DNA of 64,000 nt from Rebecca billardiae RCC1528 (taxonomy: Eukaryota > Haptophyta), in assembly GCA_965240325.2 (NCBI GenBank), contig OZ251224.1, forward strand, positions 3,906,001 to 3,970,000, written 5' to 3'. The position numbers were made by a program, and so were the translations under genes. Shown here piece by piece: positions 18,041 through 28,638 of this stretch; the stretch's first letter is position 1, and each line of letters opens with the position of its first letter. The notes under the pieces are model-generated. The model made no database searches. It saw only the letters and a program-made list of their open reading frames with translations, and was not told the origin of the DNA.

Positions 18041-21000
18041 ATGGCGACTGAGGAGCCGGAGAGCGGGCTGCCACGGCGGGTGTGCGACTACATCGCGGAC
18101 TCGCTCGTGCAGCAGGGCGTGCGCTGCGTGTACGGCGGGCACGGCGGCTCGGTCATCCCGCTCATCAACGCGATCACGAACCACAAGGACCTGAAATGGG
18201 TGTACACACGCAACGAGGGGGCCGCGTCGCTTGCGGCGGCGGCGGAGGCGAAGCTGACGGGCAGGCTGGCGGTCTGCGTCGCCACATCGGGCCCCGGCGC
18301 CTCGAACCTCACCACCGGCCTCATCGACGCGCTGCAGGACCGCGTGCCCGTGCTCGCGCTCACCGGGATGAAGACGACGCAGGCGATCGACCTCTCCGAG
18401 TTCCAGGCGATCCACCAGGAGCAGCTGTTCCGCGCGGCGGGGCTCGCGGTGTCGCAGGTGATCGTCTCCGAGTCGGCGGTGCCGGCGATGCTGCGCAACG
18501 CCATCGCCGTCGCCATGCGCGAGCAGACGGCTGTGCACCTCGCGCTGCCTGTCGACATCCAGGCGCGTCCGCTCGTGCTGCCGCCGATGCACCGCGAGCT
18601 GCGGCTGGTGTCGCAGATGGAGTACGCGGCGAGCGAGTCGCGGATCCGGCAGGCGGCGGAGGCGATCGCCGACCCCACCCTCCGCATCGTCGTCGCGCTC
18701 GGCCACCACGCCGCCATCGGCATCACCTCCGACCACGCGGGCTCGCAGCACAACCCGTTCGTGCGGCTCGCGGAGACGCTCAACGCGCCGATGATCACGC
18801 AGCTCGACGCGAAGGGCGTGGTGGACGAGTCGCACGCGCTGGCGTACGGCGTGATCGGCATTTTCGGCCAGCCCGGCCTCGACTCGGCGCGTGCCCTCGT
18901 CCGCGCCGCCGACGTGATCCTGCTCTTTGGTGTGAACCGGCAGGCGGTCGACCTGATCAGCGACGCGAATTTCAACCAGGTGCGGCGCGTCGTCGAGTTT
19001 GAGCCGGACGCGGGCTCGGCGGCGTACCACCGGTGGTACGACTGCGAGGCGGTGGTACTCGGCGACCTGATGGCGAACGCGCGCCGGCTCGAGGCCGCCG
19101 TCGCCAACCTGCGCGACACGCCCGCCGCGCGCTCCGCCGCGAGCCTGCTCGGCGACGTGCGACCAATCAACGAGGACGGCACGCACTGGTCGTGGCTGCT
19201 GACGGGCGGCTGGCGGCAGGACGTGATGCTCGACGACGACGCGGAGAATCACCGGCCCGCGCGCTTCCGCGTCGAGCACGAGAAGCGCGAGGGCTTCTGC
19301 CACCCCGCCGAGCTGCTCACCGCGCTCGCGCCACAGCTCGAGCCGTGCGACGTGCTCGCGATCGACGTGGGCGACGTGACTCTCTGGTCGTCGCTCTGCC
19401 TGTGCCTCTCGGGCGGGCAGCGGGTGCTCTCGTCGCAGTGCATGGGCACGATGGGCTACTCGCTGCCCGCGGCGATCGCCGCCTCGCTCGCGCGGCCCGA
19501 GCGGCGCGTCGTCGCCATCGCCGGCGACGGCGGCGCGCAGAGTGCGCGCGCGCGCGCCGCCCGCAGCTGCCGCGTCCGCCGCGACGCGCGCGCGCGCGGG
19601 CGCCCGGCTGATGACACGCGCGCGCGCTCGCCCGCGCCGCGCCGCCCTCGCCCGCCCCATAGTGACGATCGGCGAGCTCGCCACGGCCAAGCAGCACGGC
19701 TGCACCATCACGTACATCATCTTCAACAACAACCTGCTCGGACGCGTCCACTTTGGCTTCGAGGGCGTCTCGGGAGACGTGATCGACTCGCCGGACTTCG
19801 TGGCGCTCGGCCGCGCCTACGGCTTCGACGGGATGCACGTGCGCTCGGCCGACGACGTGCCCGCGGCGCTCAAGGCGGCGGCGAACCACACGCGCGGCGT
19901 GTACATCATCGAGGTGCGCACCGACCCCGAGCTGAAGGCGGAGTACGCTCGGATGCGCGACACGGGCGCCTTCCTCGTGCAGCTGCGCACGCAGCTCGGC
20001 GACGTGCTGCCCTCGGACCTGCGGCCGTCGGACATCCGCAAGCTGATCGCGTTCGACGTCGACGGCGACGGCATCCTCTCGGCGGAGGAGCTCCACGCCG
20101 CGCGCAAGGTGCTGCAGAACCTGCGCGCGACCGTCGACCCGCCCACGTTCCTCAAGGTGCTGCGCACAGGACAGCTCTTCAAGAACCCCGTGCTCACGTG
20201 CGTCAAGCAGCTGCTGCAGCCGCTCGACCCGTCGCCGTTCGTGTTCAGCGCGGGCGGCGGCTCGGGCTCGCAGCTCCACGTCGTCGGCTCCGTCGAGATG
20301 GTGCTCGAGTCGTACGTGCCCGACCACCTGCGCACGGCCAAGTGGGCGGCGGGCGCGTACAAGGCGGGCTTCGAGACGGGCGCGGTCGACGCGATCGAGG
20401 GCCTCGGCGAGATGTGCATCTGCGACGGCACGGCGTACATCCGCGAGACGCAGGAGGGGCGGCCCGATTTCTACGAGACGCGCGTGGCCGAGTCGTTCCT
20501 CACCACCGCCGCGATCCTGCTGCCCAAGGAGGCGGTGCCGGACTGGAACGTGCTGATGGAGGCGCGCCTCACGCCCAAGGGCGTGCCGTTCGTGCGCACA
20601 ATTAACGACCTGTACGCCAAGGTGCAGGCGCCCTTCGTCTTCTGCGGCGAGGTGGAGTGGCACAAGTGCGACGTCACCTCGCTCAGCCGCGCGCCCGTCG
20701 ACGGGCTCAGCATCCCCGCGCACATCCACCAGTACTACTGGTGCGCGCGCGAGGCGGCATCGAGCGCCGCCGGCCGTGCGCGCGCCTGCGCGCGCGCGCC
20801 ATCGTCGTCGTTGCCGCCGCTCCCGCGCCCGCGCCCTCGCGCTCACGCCTCGCCGCGCGCCGCTGCGTCCCCGCGCGCGGCCACCACGCCGTGCCCGCGG
20901 CGTGCACGCAGGGAGCCGGGCGCCGTGCTGCACAACGTGCGCACCTTTGTGTGCGGCACGGCCGCGCGCGACGAGAGCCCGCGCTCCGAGATGGGCGAGC

Positions 21001-21230
21001 AGATCTTCTCGCGCATCTTCTACGCGGACCTGTCCAAGCATCACGCCGAGTCGTCGACGCGGATCTCCGAGGCCGTCGGGCAGCACCAGCAGCTGCACTG
21101 CCACGCGCACCTGATCACGTACCACGGCAACAAGCTCGCGGACGTGTGGCACCTGCAGCCCGACTCGGTCGTGCGCGCGTGCAACCTGCAGCTGTACAGC
21201 ATCGGCTCGCTCAAGGTGCTCGACATCTGA
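18041..21230 (+). CDS. Fusion: acetolactate-synthase-like TPP enzyme + EF hand + acetolactate-decarboxylase-like region
   Basis: Three exons, 18041-19541, 19663-20740 and 20912-21230, give 965 residues in one frame. Residues about 1-590 are a TPP-dependent enzyme of the acetolactate synthase / pyruvate oxidase type: PYR-domain Glu in YTRNEGAASLAAAAEAK, SGPGASNLTTG, and the TPP/Mg motif AGDGGAQ...FNNNLLG, which is restored only by removing the first 121-nt intron. A canonical EF-hand loop DVDGDGILSAEE lies near residue 632. The C-terminal ~320 residues have elements like alpha-acetolactate decarboxylase (GLGEMCICDGTAYI; NDLYAKVQAPF; HCHAHL with a further His 14 residues on, the spacing seen in PPC domains). 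The second, 171-nt intron splits a Trp codon. Hypothesis: Ca2+-responsive pyruvate-to-acetoin enzyme. The TPP and EF parts are secure; the decarboxylase assignment is weak. Confidence 0.8.
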
Positions 21231-21830
21231 GCTGCTTAGAAGTCCGAGACACGGACTAGCTTAACAGGGACAGAGTCGCGCCGGCCAGCCACAGCGCGGG
21301 ATGCCGGTGCCACGGGCTGCATAGACGGTGCACTCGAATTGCAGCACCAGGCTCCGCGGTCGGACTGGCCCGTCCTAGTAGTAGTACTGACCCGATCACG
21401 GCGCGGCTGATGGCAACGCCAGCCACCTCGCCGCTCCGCTGCGCCGAAAACCGTCGATCTGCGCGCACCGCGTGTGACCGTGTCCAGCGCGTGCTCCAGA
21501 CTCAGAGTCCATCAGCTCCATCGCCGACTCAGGTCTCATCGCCGAGCCCGGAGGCTGCACATGACTGGCAGTGGCATGAGACTGACTACAGTTAACTCAG
21601 ATTTAACGTGCACACGACAGTAGTTTTACGCTGCACGCGTACTGTCTCCGTCTTCGGAGAGCGTGCGATGAAGGATGGCGCGGCAACCTGCCACCGTGAG
21701 CCTTACGCACGTTAAAACAAATAAACTGTAGTGCCGCTGCTGGCATCACTTCATTCATCATGACTACGATATACAAACTGTAGGTACAGCTCTCCATTTG
21801 CATGCGCGACGATACTTTAATATACTGATG

Positions 21831-21883
21831 TACAGTTTACTAAGAATATAAGAGAGGCACACAGCTCAGGCAGGCGAGATTGA
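21831..21883 (+). repeat. Dispersed repeat B, copy 1
   Basis: About 53 bp (tacagtttactaagaata... to ...aggcaggcgagattga), nearly identical to 23831-23881. A shorter inverted match lies at 52651-52680. Confidence 0.75.
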
Positions 21884-21938
21884 ACAATACGATCCGGCAT
21901 CATTGACAATCGAAAGGTCGTGCTGCCTTGATGAATAA

Positions 21939-22075
21939 TGGCCCGCGGTGCAGGGCGGAGCGCGCAGCGTGGAGCCCGCACCAGCGGGCCGGAACCACGT
22001 TTCAAAAAGATCTTTGATCAAGAAAAAGGGACGCGGGGGCCGATTTTTAGGGCTGGCGGAGACCGAGTTTCGAAT
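21939..22075 (+). repeat. Dispersed repeat A, copy 1
   Basis: About 137 bp beginning ggcccgcggtgcagggcgga, with the core caaaaagatctttgatcaag followed by a G-run and T-run. It matches 48632-48775 over most of its length. Not coding. Confidence 0.75.
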
Positions 22076-22323
22076 TTTGAGACCCTCTCTACAGATGCAT
22101 CACGGAGAAAAAAACCGCGTCCACGACATTCCCCTAATCAATCGTGGACGGCCGGGCGTGAGAGTTGAGAGTTCACTTCTGTGTGAAGTAGGACGGTTAC
22201 AAGTCCAATACAAGCGTCAGCTTCTTTGAGGCTATTTTTGCACGTCCTTACGGGATCAGCGAAGTAACCAACCGATATATATATTGGCTTCGTCGGGGTC
22301 GTATTCACTACTGGAGAACATTT

Positions 22324-22557
22324 GCACCGCGCTTCGTATTCATATGTATGGTTCACGCAGGCATAAAATCGCTTCGTCGGGGTCGTATCCACTATACTGG
22401 AGAACATCATTTGCACCGCTTCGTTTTCATACATTATAATGCACCGCGCTTCGTATTCATATGTATGGTTCACGCAGGCATAAAATCGCTTCGTCGGGGT
22501 CGTATCCACTATACTGGAGAACATCATTTGCACCGCTTCGTTTTCATACATTATAAT
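22324..22557 (+). repeat. Two-copy 117-bp tandem repeat
   Basis: Copies at 22324-22440 and 22441-22557 are essentially identical. A partial degenerate unit precedes them from about 22286 (gcttcgtcggggtcgtatt). Confidence 0.9.
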
Positions 22558-23409
22558 GTTTTGCCCTCTGGCGAGCCAGTTGTGCGCACTTTAAGAGCAG
22601 GCCTGAGCAGGCTCGAGGCCACTTTTTTGCCGCTCACGTGGACATGATGCCGAGCACGTCTCACGAGGTGCGCGCGGCGAGTGGCGTCTGGAGCGCGCGG
22701 CTGTGGTGGGCCCCGACGGCCGTCGACATCGCGTTCGTGCCCCGCTCACTCTGAACCCCGCGCGCCCCCGCCGCCCTATCGATCGATCATCGATGCCTGC
22801 GCGCGGAATCGTGCACCGCGCGTGCCGCCCGCGACCGGCCGCGGCAGGCCCGAGCCGCCCTTTCGGGCTCTCGCAAGCACGGGGGCAGCGGCGCCTGATG
22901 GCGGACTGATCGACATCTGAGTCTCCGACTTCACCACGCGCCCCCCTCGTCATGCCTTCCCGGGGTCTCCCACGGAAGACGGACTAACCGAGCAGGCGAC
23001 GGTACTGTCTGTACGCTGCCGTGACACACGGCGCCTGGGCAGCGGGCAGTGGTGGCGGGGTCCCGCGGACGTCAGTCTTCCCCTCGCGCCCTGCTCACCT
23101 CGAGTGCGCCGCCACGCGCCTCCGCACGCGTGTCCCATCGATGCGCAGAGCGGCATGCTTGCATGAAAGTTGAAATGGCTGGGTCATCAGCCCGCCAGCC
23201 GGCAAGTCTGTCTAGCGCTGGACGGACGGACATAGGAGGACGAGCAGCGCGGGCGACGGTGGTGCGCGACGCTCCCAGAGCTGGCCGTGCCTCTGCGACG
23301 CGTGCCGAGCCTGACCGAGGTGTGTCACCCGGTCCACGCGCGGCGCGCGCGAAGGCACCGGTGCTGTGGCTGCTCGGCTCGAATCCGCGGCCTCGCCTCG
23401 CACCGCGGC

Positions 23410-23709
23410 ACCGTGCTCCCTGGCTGTCAGCTCCGCGTGGCCTGGCGTGCACGTAGAGTTGCGCTCATGCGTCGATCACGCCTCGCGCCCGCCTGTCGGC
23501 CGTCGCGCAGGCGCTGGTCGAACCCTACTCGGACCAGTGCAAATCATCTATCCCGTGGCCGCTGCCGGCGCGCGGTGACGGGACAGCGCGGTCAGCAGCA
23601 GGCGCAGCGGCCCGAACGAATCCGCGGCCCCGCACCGTGCTCCCTGGCTGTCTGCTCCGCGTGGCCTGGCGTGCACGTGGAGTCGCGCTCATGCGTCGAT
23701 CACGCCTCG
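23410..23709 (+). repeat. Direct repeat of about 76 bp, 224 bp apart
   Basis: The segment starting accgtgctccctggctgtc at 23410-23485 recurs at 23634-23709 with a few substitutions. Non-coding. Confidence 0.8.
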
Positions 23710-23830
23710 TCGCATCCGCCTGTACACAATATCGGCGCCGCGGCGGCGGCTGCGACTGGGCCCGCCCGGCCCCGGGCGCCCCGGCGGCCCGGCGCGGCCG
23801 AGGCGGCGGCGCGCCGCTGGAGTCTACTGC

Positions 23831-23881
23831 TACAGTTTACTAAGAATAAGAGACGCACACAGCTCAGGCAGGCGAGATTGA
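23831..23881 (+). repeat. Dispersed repeat B, copy 2
   Basis: Near-identical to 21831-21883 in the same orientation; core acagtttactaagaataaga. Confidence 0.75.
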
Positions 23882-24074
23882 CGCCCGCCAGCTGTCACCG
23901 CCCATGAAGCCGTCGCCGATGGTAGCGCCGCCGGAAAAAAATCGTTACATCAGTAGTTGTACGGGCATGCCAACCGTGCCATTACTGGTCTCACTCTCAG
24001 CCTCAGGTCTGTCCGAATCGGACAATAGTGAAATTGAATAGAGTTAGACGACTGCGCGACGGAGGGTGCACCGC

Positions 24075-24130
24075 CACCGCGGGCCCCGAACTACGTTCGT
24101 TCTACGGAAAAGGACCGCGGAACGCGGTCA
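24075..24130 (+). repeat. Dispersed hairpin element, copy 1
   Basis: About 56 bp, nearly identical to 50968-51021. It contains a perfect inverted repeat gaccgcg-gaa-cgcggtc at 24113-24129. It may be an end of a mobile element or part of a structured RNA. Confidence 0.7.
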
Positions 24131-24411
24131 TATTACTGTTTCGCTGGCGCGAGCGCGAGCTTTCTCAGTGTTCTTTCGTCGCGTCCCGCCGTCTCCAACT
24201 TAAACTACAAGCGACATTTCGGTTCGATTTGATTTGACGAAGCTGATTCGAACGCATGCGGTTTCTGGAACGTTCGTGCGCTGCATCGTCGGCGAGCTGG
24301 TGAGTGAAAGCACGTATGAATGTGAGAGCATAGATCACTACCGACTCGTCCATGATGAATAGATGATTTTGATATCCGCCGTTTTCTCCCTCCACTGCCA
24401 CAAGCCGCATC

Positions 24412-25623
24412 GTGTCCGCTTCGCGTGCAGTCCCCCCTCCAGATTTCCTCGTCGGGTCCGACGTCACAGGCGACTCCGGCGTACGTGGGCGCGCTCATCC
24501 GCGTCCTGGCCTTGCACCCGCCGCGTTGTTGAGCGTCGCAATCGCGGCGGCCTCGAAAATGGCCCAGCAGCCCCGGCAAACCGAGTTCCTGGCCACGACG
24601 ATGGGCATGGCATCGCGGCGGCTGTGTGGCAACTGCGAGTTCGTGCGCGCCGTTCCCTACAATGTGAACGCATCGAATTGCCTCGTAGCGTTGCCACCAC
24701 CGTTGGAGCCCGAGGCCACGGCAGCATCGCAGGATGTGCGGCACGCCGACGATTTCACCGTTGCCCTCGAGTCCACTCCCGATGACAGCATTCTGCTGGA
24801 CGCGGCAGTCCTCGCTGAGCTGGATCGACTGCTGGTGTGCAGCGCGAGCGCGCACGCATCATCAGGGGATGATCGGTCGCGGATGTCCCCTGCGGTCGTC
24901 GAATTTGTCCGGCGTGTGCTCCACGACGAGCCCGAACCGGCACCCAACGATCCACCGCCACTGACCACGCGCCAGATGTCGCCCCTCGCGGGCGCGGCGG
25001 CGCACCCGCAGAATCAGCATCATCGCATTCATCGCCACCATCCATCACCTGCGATGATGGTCGCGGAGACGCTGGTGGATGCCTGCGTTGCTGGCTCGAT
25101 GTGCGCGCCTGTGCTGCCACTGAGCGTCGACATGTGGCAACCGCCCGCGCTGGCCACGCCGGCCACGCCTGCGCCTCGAGACGCTTGGTCCGATGCCCTC
25201 ATCGCGCCGGGGACATCAGTGCCGCTGCTGATGAGTGTGGGCAATCGTCACGAGCTCGGGGTGCCGGCCGCGCCGGCTTGGCCCCCGCTTCCGCCTGCGG
25301 CGATGGGCATCGTCGAGCCGCCCGTGCCCCGGGCGCAGCGGGTGTACATCGGCGTGCGCTGCCGCCGGCCTGCGCACGGCGGCGGGAAGCGCGCCAAGCC
25401 GTACCATGGTCGTGTGCGCTTCAAGGGCAAAGAGCACTACACGGAGTTCTTCTCGTCGCCGGAGCGCGCTGCGCGCGCGCGTGACGCGCTCATCATCCGG
25501 CTCGGCCTCCATCACACGCGCAGGCTCAACTTTCCACCGGGCAGGATGCACGTTCCCAGGAGTATGGAATGGCAGCATCCCTCAGCAAGCGCCCGCTTGG
25601 GCGGGGATTCGGCTCCCAGCTGA
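24412..25623 (+). CDS. AP2/ERF-like DNA-binding protein
   Basis: The frame encodes up to 403 residues. The C-terminal region (about 305-380) resembles an AP2 domain: YIGVRCRRPAHGG, YHGRVRFKGKEHYTEFFSSP, ERAARARDALIIRLG and a terminal NFP. This matches the YRGV-R / G-F-T-EEAA-A-D / NFP pattern of plant-type AP2/ERF factors, which bind GC-rich DNA through a three-stranded sheet. The central part is Pro/His-rich and probably disordered. There is no strong second AP2 domain. The start could be 24412 or the later ATG at 24559 (MAQQPRQTEF). No intron is apparent. A transcription-factor role is inferred from the domain; targets are unknown. Confidence 0.7.
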   Translation: MSASRAVPPPDFLVGSDVTGDSGVRGRAHPRPGLAPAALLSVAIAAASKMAQQPRQTEFLATTMGMASRRLCGNCEFVRAVPYNVNASNCLVALPPPLEPEATAASQDVRHADDFTVALESTPDDSILLDAAVLAELDRLLVCSASAHASSGDDRSRMSPAVVEFVRRVLHDEPEPAPNDPPPLTTRQMSPLAGAAAHPQNQHHRIHRHHPSPAMMVAETLVDACVAGSMCAPVLPLSVDMWQPPALATPATPAPRDAWSDALIAPGTSVPLLMSVGNRHELGVPAAPAWPPLPPAAMGIVEPPVPRAQRVYIGVRCRRPAHGGGKRAKPYHGRVRFKGKEHYTEFFSSPERAARARDALIIRLGLHHTRRLNFPPGRMHVPRSMEWQHPSASARLGGDSAPS

Positions 25624-25925
25624 GCGATCGAGACGGGGGCACCGAGGCCCGTGCCTGCGGGACAGATGCACTCATACTCAGTGGCGCCGGTCTGTGGCCC
25701 GACGCTGGGACACACTCAGCGCGCGCGTGCCGGCAATGACTACGCTTAATTGCCTGCTACTAGCCGCTCAGCACTCACAGACGCGTCAACAAGTTGACGA
25801 CAGAAGGGCAATGACCAGTGTCACAGTGAGCATGGTCGGCATTGTCACGCTGCAACACTCCGGGCAAGGGGGTCACTCCGGGTGGGCGCGCCGCTTTTAT
25901 TTATCGCACGCTCAGCTAATCAGCA
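25624..25925. other. Intergenic region, no features recognised
   Basis: 302 bp between two tandem plus-strand genes, ending in an AT-richer patch just upstream of the transporter ATG (ttttatttatcgcacgctca). Confidence 0.5.
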
Positions 25926-27314
25926 ATGGCGTCCCCGCTGCTCGCATCGTCCACGGCTGCCGCATCAACGATGGCGCCGGACGAGCTGAACCCGCTAACG
26001 GCACCGCTGCTCGAGGCTGAGCCTGACGGCGAGGCCGGCGGAGCCCTCGAAGGCCCGCCCGCGTCCGCGCCGCGCAAGCCGTCGGTGTCCTTCTTCGGCT
26101 CAGTCTTCAACCTGTGCGCCGCGACGCTCGGTGCAGGTGCGCTCTCCATTCCGTACGCCATCTCGCTGACCGGGAGCGTCCTCGGCTGCGCGCTGCTGCT
26201 CGTCGCGGCTGTGGCGGCACTGCTGAGCATCGACCTGCTCGTGGGCTCGCTCCGCTCCAGCCGCTGCGAGACGTACGAGGACGTGACGGCCACGTTGATC
26301 GGGCGCCGCACGGCGCTGTGTGTCGAGCTGTGCATCCTCGCCTTCTGCTTCGGCACGTGCGTGGCGTACCTCATCGCGCTGGGCGACATCATGGAGGTGC
26401 TCCTCCTCGAGCAAGGCCACCTGCCGGCGTGGGCACCGCACGCCCGCTCGCACTGGATGTGCATCGTGTGGGCGGCGGTGCTCCTGCCTGTCTCGCTGCC
26501 GCACTCGCTGGCCGCGCTGCAGCACTGCTCGGCGCTCGGCACGCTCGCGCTGTGTGTGCTCGTCGCGGCCGTCTGCGTGCACGCCGCGAACGCGGAGCCC
26601 GCCGCGGCGCCGCGCCCGCGCCCGCCCGTCACGATCAACCACCTCTCCTCCGCGCTGAGCATCATCATGTTCGCCTTCACCAGCCAGGTGAACGTGCCTG
26701 AGGTGTATGCCGAGCTGCGCGCGCCCACCGTGCGGCGGATGCGCGGCGTGGCCGCGTCGGCCGTCAGCATCGCGATGGTGCTGTACGTCGCGATCGGCCT
26801 TGCGGCGTTCAGCGAGTTCGGGCGCGTGACGAAGTCAGACGTGCTGAACAACTACGACGTGTGGGCCTCCGTGCGCGACCGCGCCATGCTGCCGGCGTTT
26901 GTGTTCATGGCGTGCACCATCGCCATGGCGTACCCTCTCAACGTCTTCCCCGCGCGCGTGACGGTGCTAGCGATGATGCGGCCGGAGGAGCACCCGTCGC
27001 TGCCCGAGACCGCGCCCTTCGCGCGGCACGTTGGCGTGACGCTCGGCATCACCGGCCTTTCGCTCGCCGTCGCCGTCTTCGCGCCGGGCATCAACGTCGT
27101 CTTCCAGCTGCTCGGTGGGACCGCGTCCGCGTTCGTGTGCTTTTGCGTGCCGGGCGTGCTCGCGATCCGCACGCACTCGACGCAGCTCGGCGGGCCCGGC
27201 GCGCCGCACAGGGTTGCGTGCGCCTACGCGCTGGTGATCGGTGGCGCCCTCGTCGGCATCGTCGCCACGGTCGAGACTGTGCGAGGCATGCTGGGCGATG
27301 GCGGGGAACGATGA
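25926..27314 (+). CDS. Amino acid transporter, AAAP family (SLC38-like)
   Basis: A single-exon 462-residue protein. After an acidic N-terminus it has the characteristic first helix of amino acid/auxin permeases (GSVFNLCAATLGAGALSIPY), and about ten further hydrophobic helices including LGCALLLVAAVAALLSIDLL, ALSIIMFAFTSQVNVPEVY and VTLGITGLSLAVAVFAPG. TM1 with GAGALSIPYA and TM6-like FAFTSQVNVPEVY resemble the sodium-coupled neutral amino acid transporters of the SLC38 branch. Predicted function is proton- or sodium-coupled amino acid transport at plasma or vacuolar membrane; substrate is not deducible. Length fits the family (about 450-500). Confidence 0.85.
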   Translation: MASPLLASSTAAASTMAPDELNPLTAPLLEAEPDGEAGGALEGPPASAPRKPSVSFFGSVFNLCAATLGAGALSIPYAISLTGSVLGCALLLVAAVAALLSIDLLVGSLRSSRCETYEDVTATLIGRRTALCVELCILAFCFGTCVAYLIALGDIMEVLLLEQGHLPAWAPHARSHWMCIVWAAVLLPVSLPHSLAALQHCSALGTLALCVLVAAVCVHAANAEPAAAPRPRPPVTINHLSSALSIIMFAFTSQVNVPEVYAELRAPTVRRMRGVAASAVSIAMVLYVAIGLAAFSEFGRVTKSDVLNNYDVWASVRDRAMLPAFVFMACTIAMAYPLNVFPARVTVLAMMRPEEHPSLPETAPFARHVGVTLGITGLSLAVAVFAPGINVVFQLLGGTASAFVCFCVPGVLAIRTHSTQLGGPGAPHRVACAYALVIGGALVGIVATVETVRGMLGDGGER

Positions 27315-28638
27315 TGTGATGGCTGATGCGGTTCCGGTGATCCGGTCGACGGTCGTCTGAACGTCATCATCAGACGTCTCCCGGATCCCGATTCCGCCCC
27401 CCTCCGTATACTATTTGGAGACGACACTGGTCGCGTAGTCTACTTTGCATGTACTGCGCGGACAATGGTACAAGACCGACATGACGCGGACATGATGGCC
27501 CACGGCGCCCGGCCAAAACTCAAAGTTTAAAACTGAAAACAGCGAGTCAATAAAAGATCGTCATATTATTTATTATAATATGATAATTAAAAATCAATAG
27601 TAACTATTTGGCGCGGAAAAAGAGCTGGTGCGAAAAAAGGACGAGGTCTGGTGGTGAATTATTTATTTTGCTTATTCGAAAAGTCAAGGCCCCTTTAGCG
27701 TCCCACTTCCATTTCCGAGCTCCTCGAAATAACATGACTATATCAGAAATGTGGACGGACGTAAGAAAATTCGGCTAGACATGGAACGACGACGGTTCAA
27801 ACGCGATTGGCTGATGCAGGGTTCATTCAAACATTTATTAGGACGACTCCTATTGATCGCAACTAACATGACGATCATAGCTTTGCGGATGAGACTTCAC
27901 GAGTTGCAGCGGAATGAGTGCTCGCTGTAGGACATATGCTCTGCCTCGCCAGACGTGCGCTATGACCTAGCAGCACGGCCCGCCTGCGCGCAGGCAGCAC
28001 GTGTAGTTAGTCTCCCAGATGCGCCTCGTCGAGTTGAGCACGTAGGGCCCACGAACGTCGAAATAAAATGACGAGCGAGAAAAGGCGATGCGAGGAAATC
28101 TTTTTTGAATTTCTGAGAAGTGTGACGAGTCAGATGAGATCTGAGGCGGCTCCAGCTCAGCCGCGCGGCGCGTGCAGAGCGCGCGCGCCGGGCGGCAGGC
28201 GGCCAGCGTGTCACGCACGATATATGTCACAGCGCAGCATCAGACGCAGGCCGATGCTACACTCACTGGCGCAGCTTGCTCAGTGCCTCCTGTCAGCCCT
28301 GCAGGTAGCGTGTCTGCCGCTTGTCGAGCAGCCAACATCTCGGAGCGTCAGCGCGACCGCCGGGGCCGCTCCAGAGTACCACGAGCAGCTTGACGGCTGC
28401 TCGGCACGAGTGTCATCTCGTCCAGCATGCCGCATGTCGGCGGTGCTCGCTACGACCACCTACCTACTGACTCGGCTGCGACCGAGCCCATCCAGTTGGC
28501 TCCGACTCAACCGGCTCTTCCATGACAGCCGACCGCCCAGCGTCCCCGCGCCACGCAGATTGATGTTGGCACGCGCGGCCGCTCTGAGCTTGGCGGGTGT
28601 CAGTCAGCAGGTTTCGAATTTCTTCCACCGCGTTTCGC
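27315..28638. other. Intergenic region with AT-rich core
   Basis: About 27.5-27.9 kb is much more AT-rich than flanking genes. Short ORFs (for example plus 28068-28763) have no recognisable features. No repeats were matched to elsewhere in the window. Confidence 0.45.

Larger units (their letters stand above)
21231..24411. other. 3.2-kb repeat-containing intergenic region
   Basis: No protein gene is recognised. It holds copies of several repeats listed separately (21831-21883, 21939-22075, 22324-22557, 23410-23709, 24075-24130). Composition swings from AT-rich (21.6-22.6 kb) to very GC-rich (22.6-23.8 kb), suggesting a mosaic of insertions. Confidence 0.5.

Noticed and set aside
19317-21152. 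611-codon minus frame over the TPP-fusion gene, and the 572-codon one at 18014-19732
   Set aside because: Arg/Val/His-rich antisense shadows of a gene with clear catalytic motifs on the plus strand.
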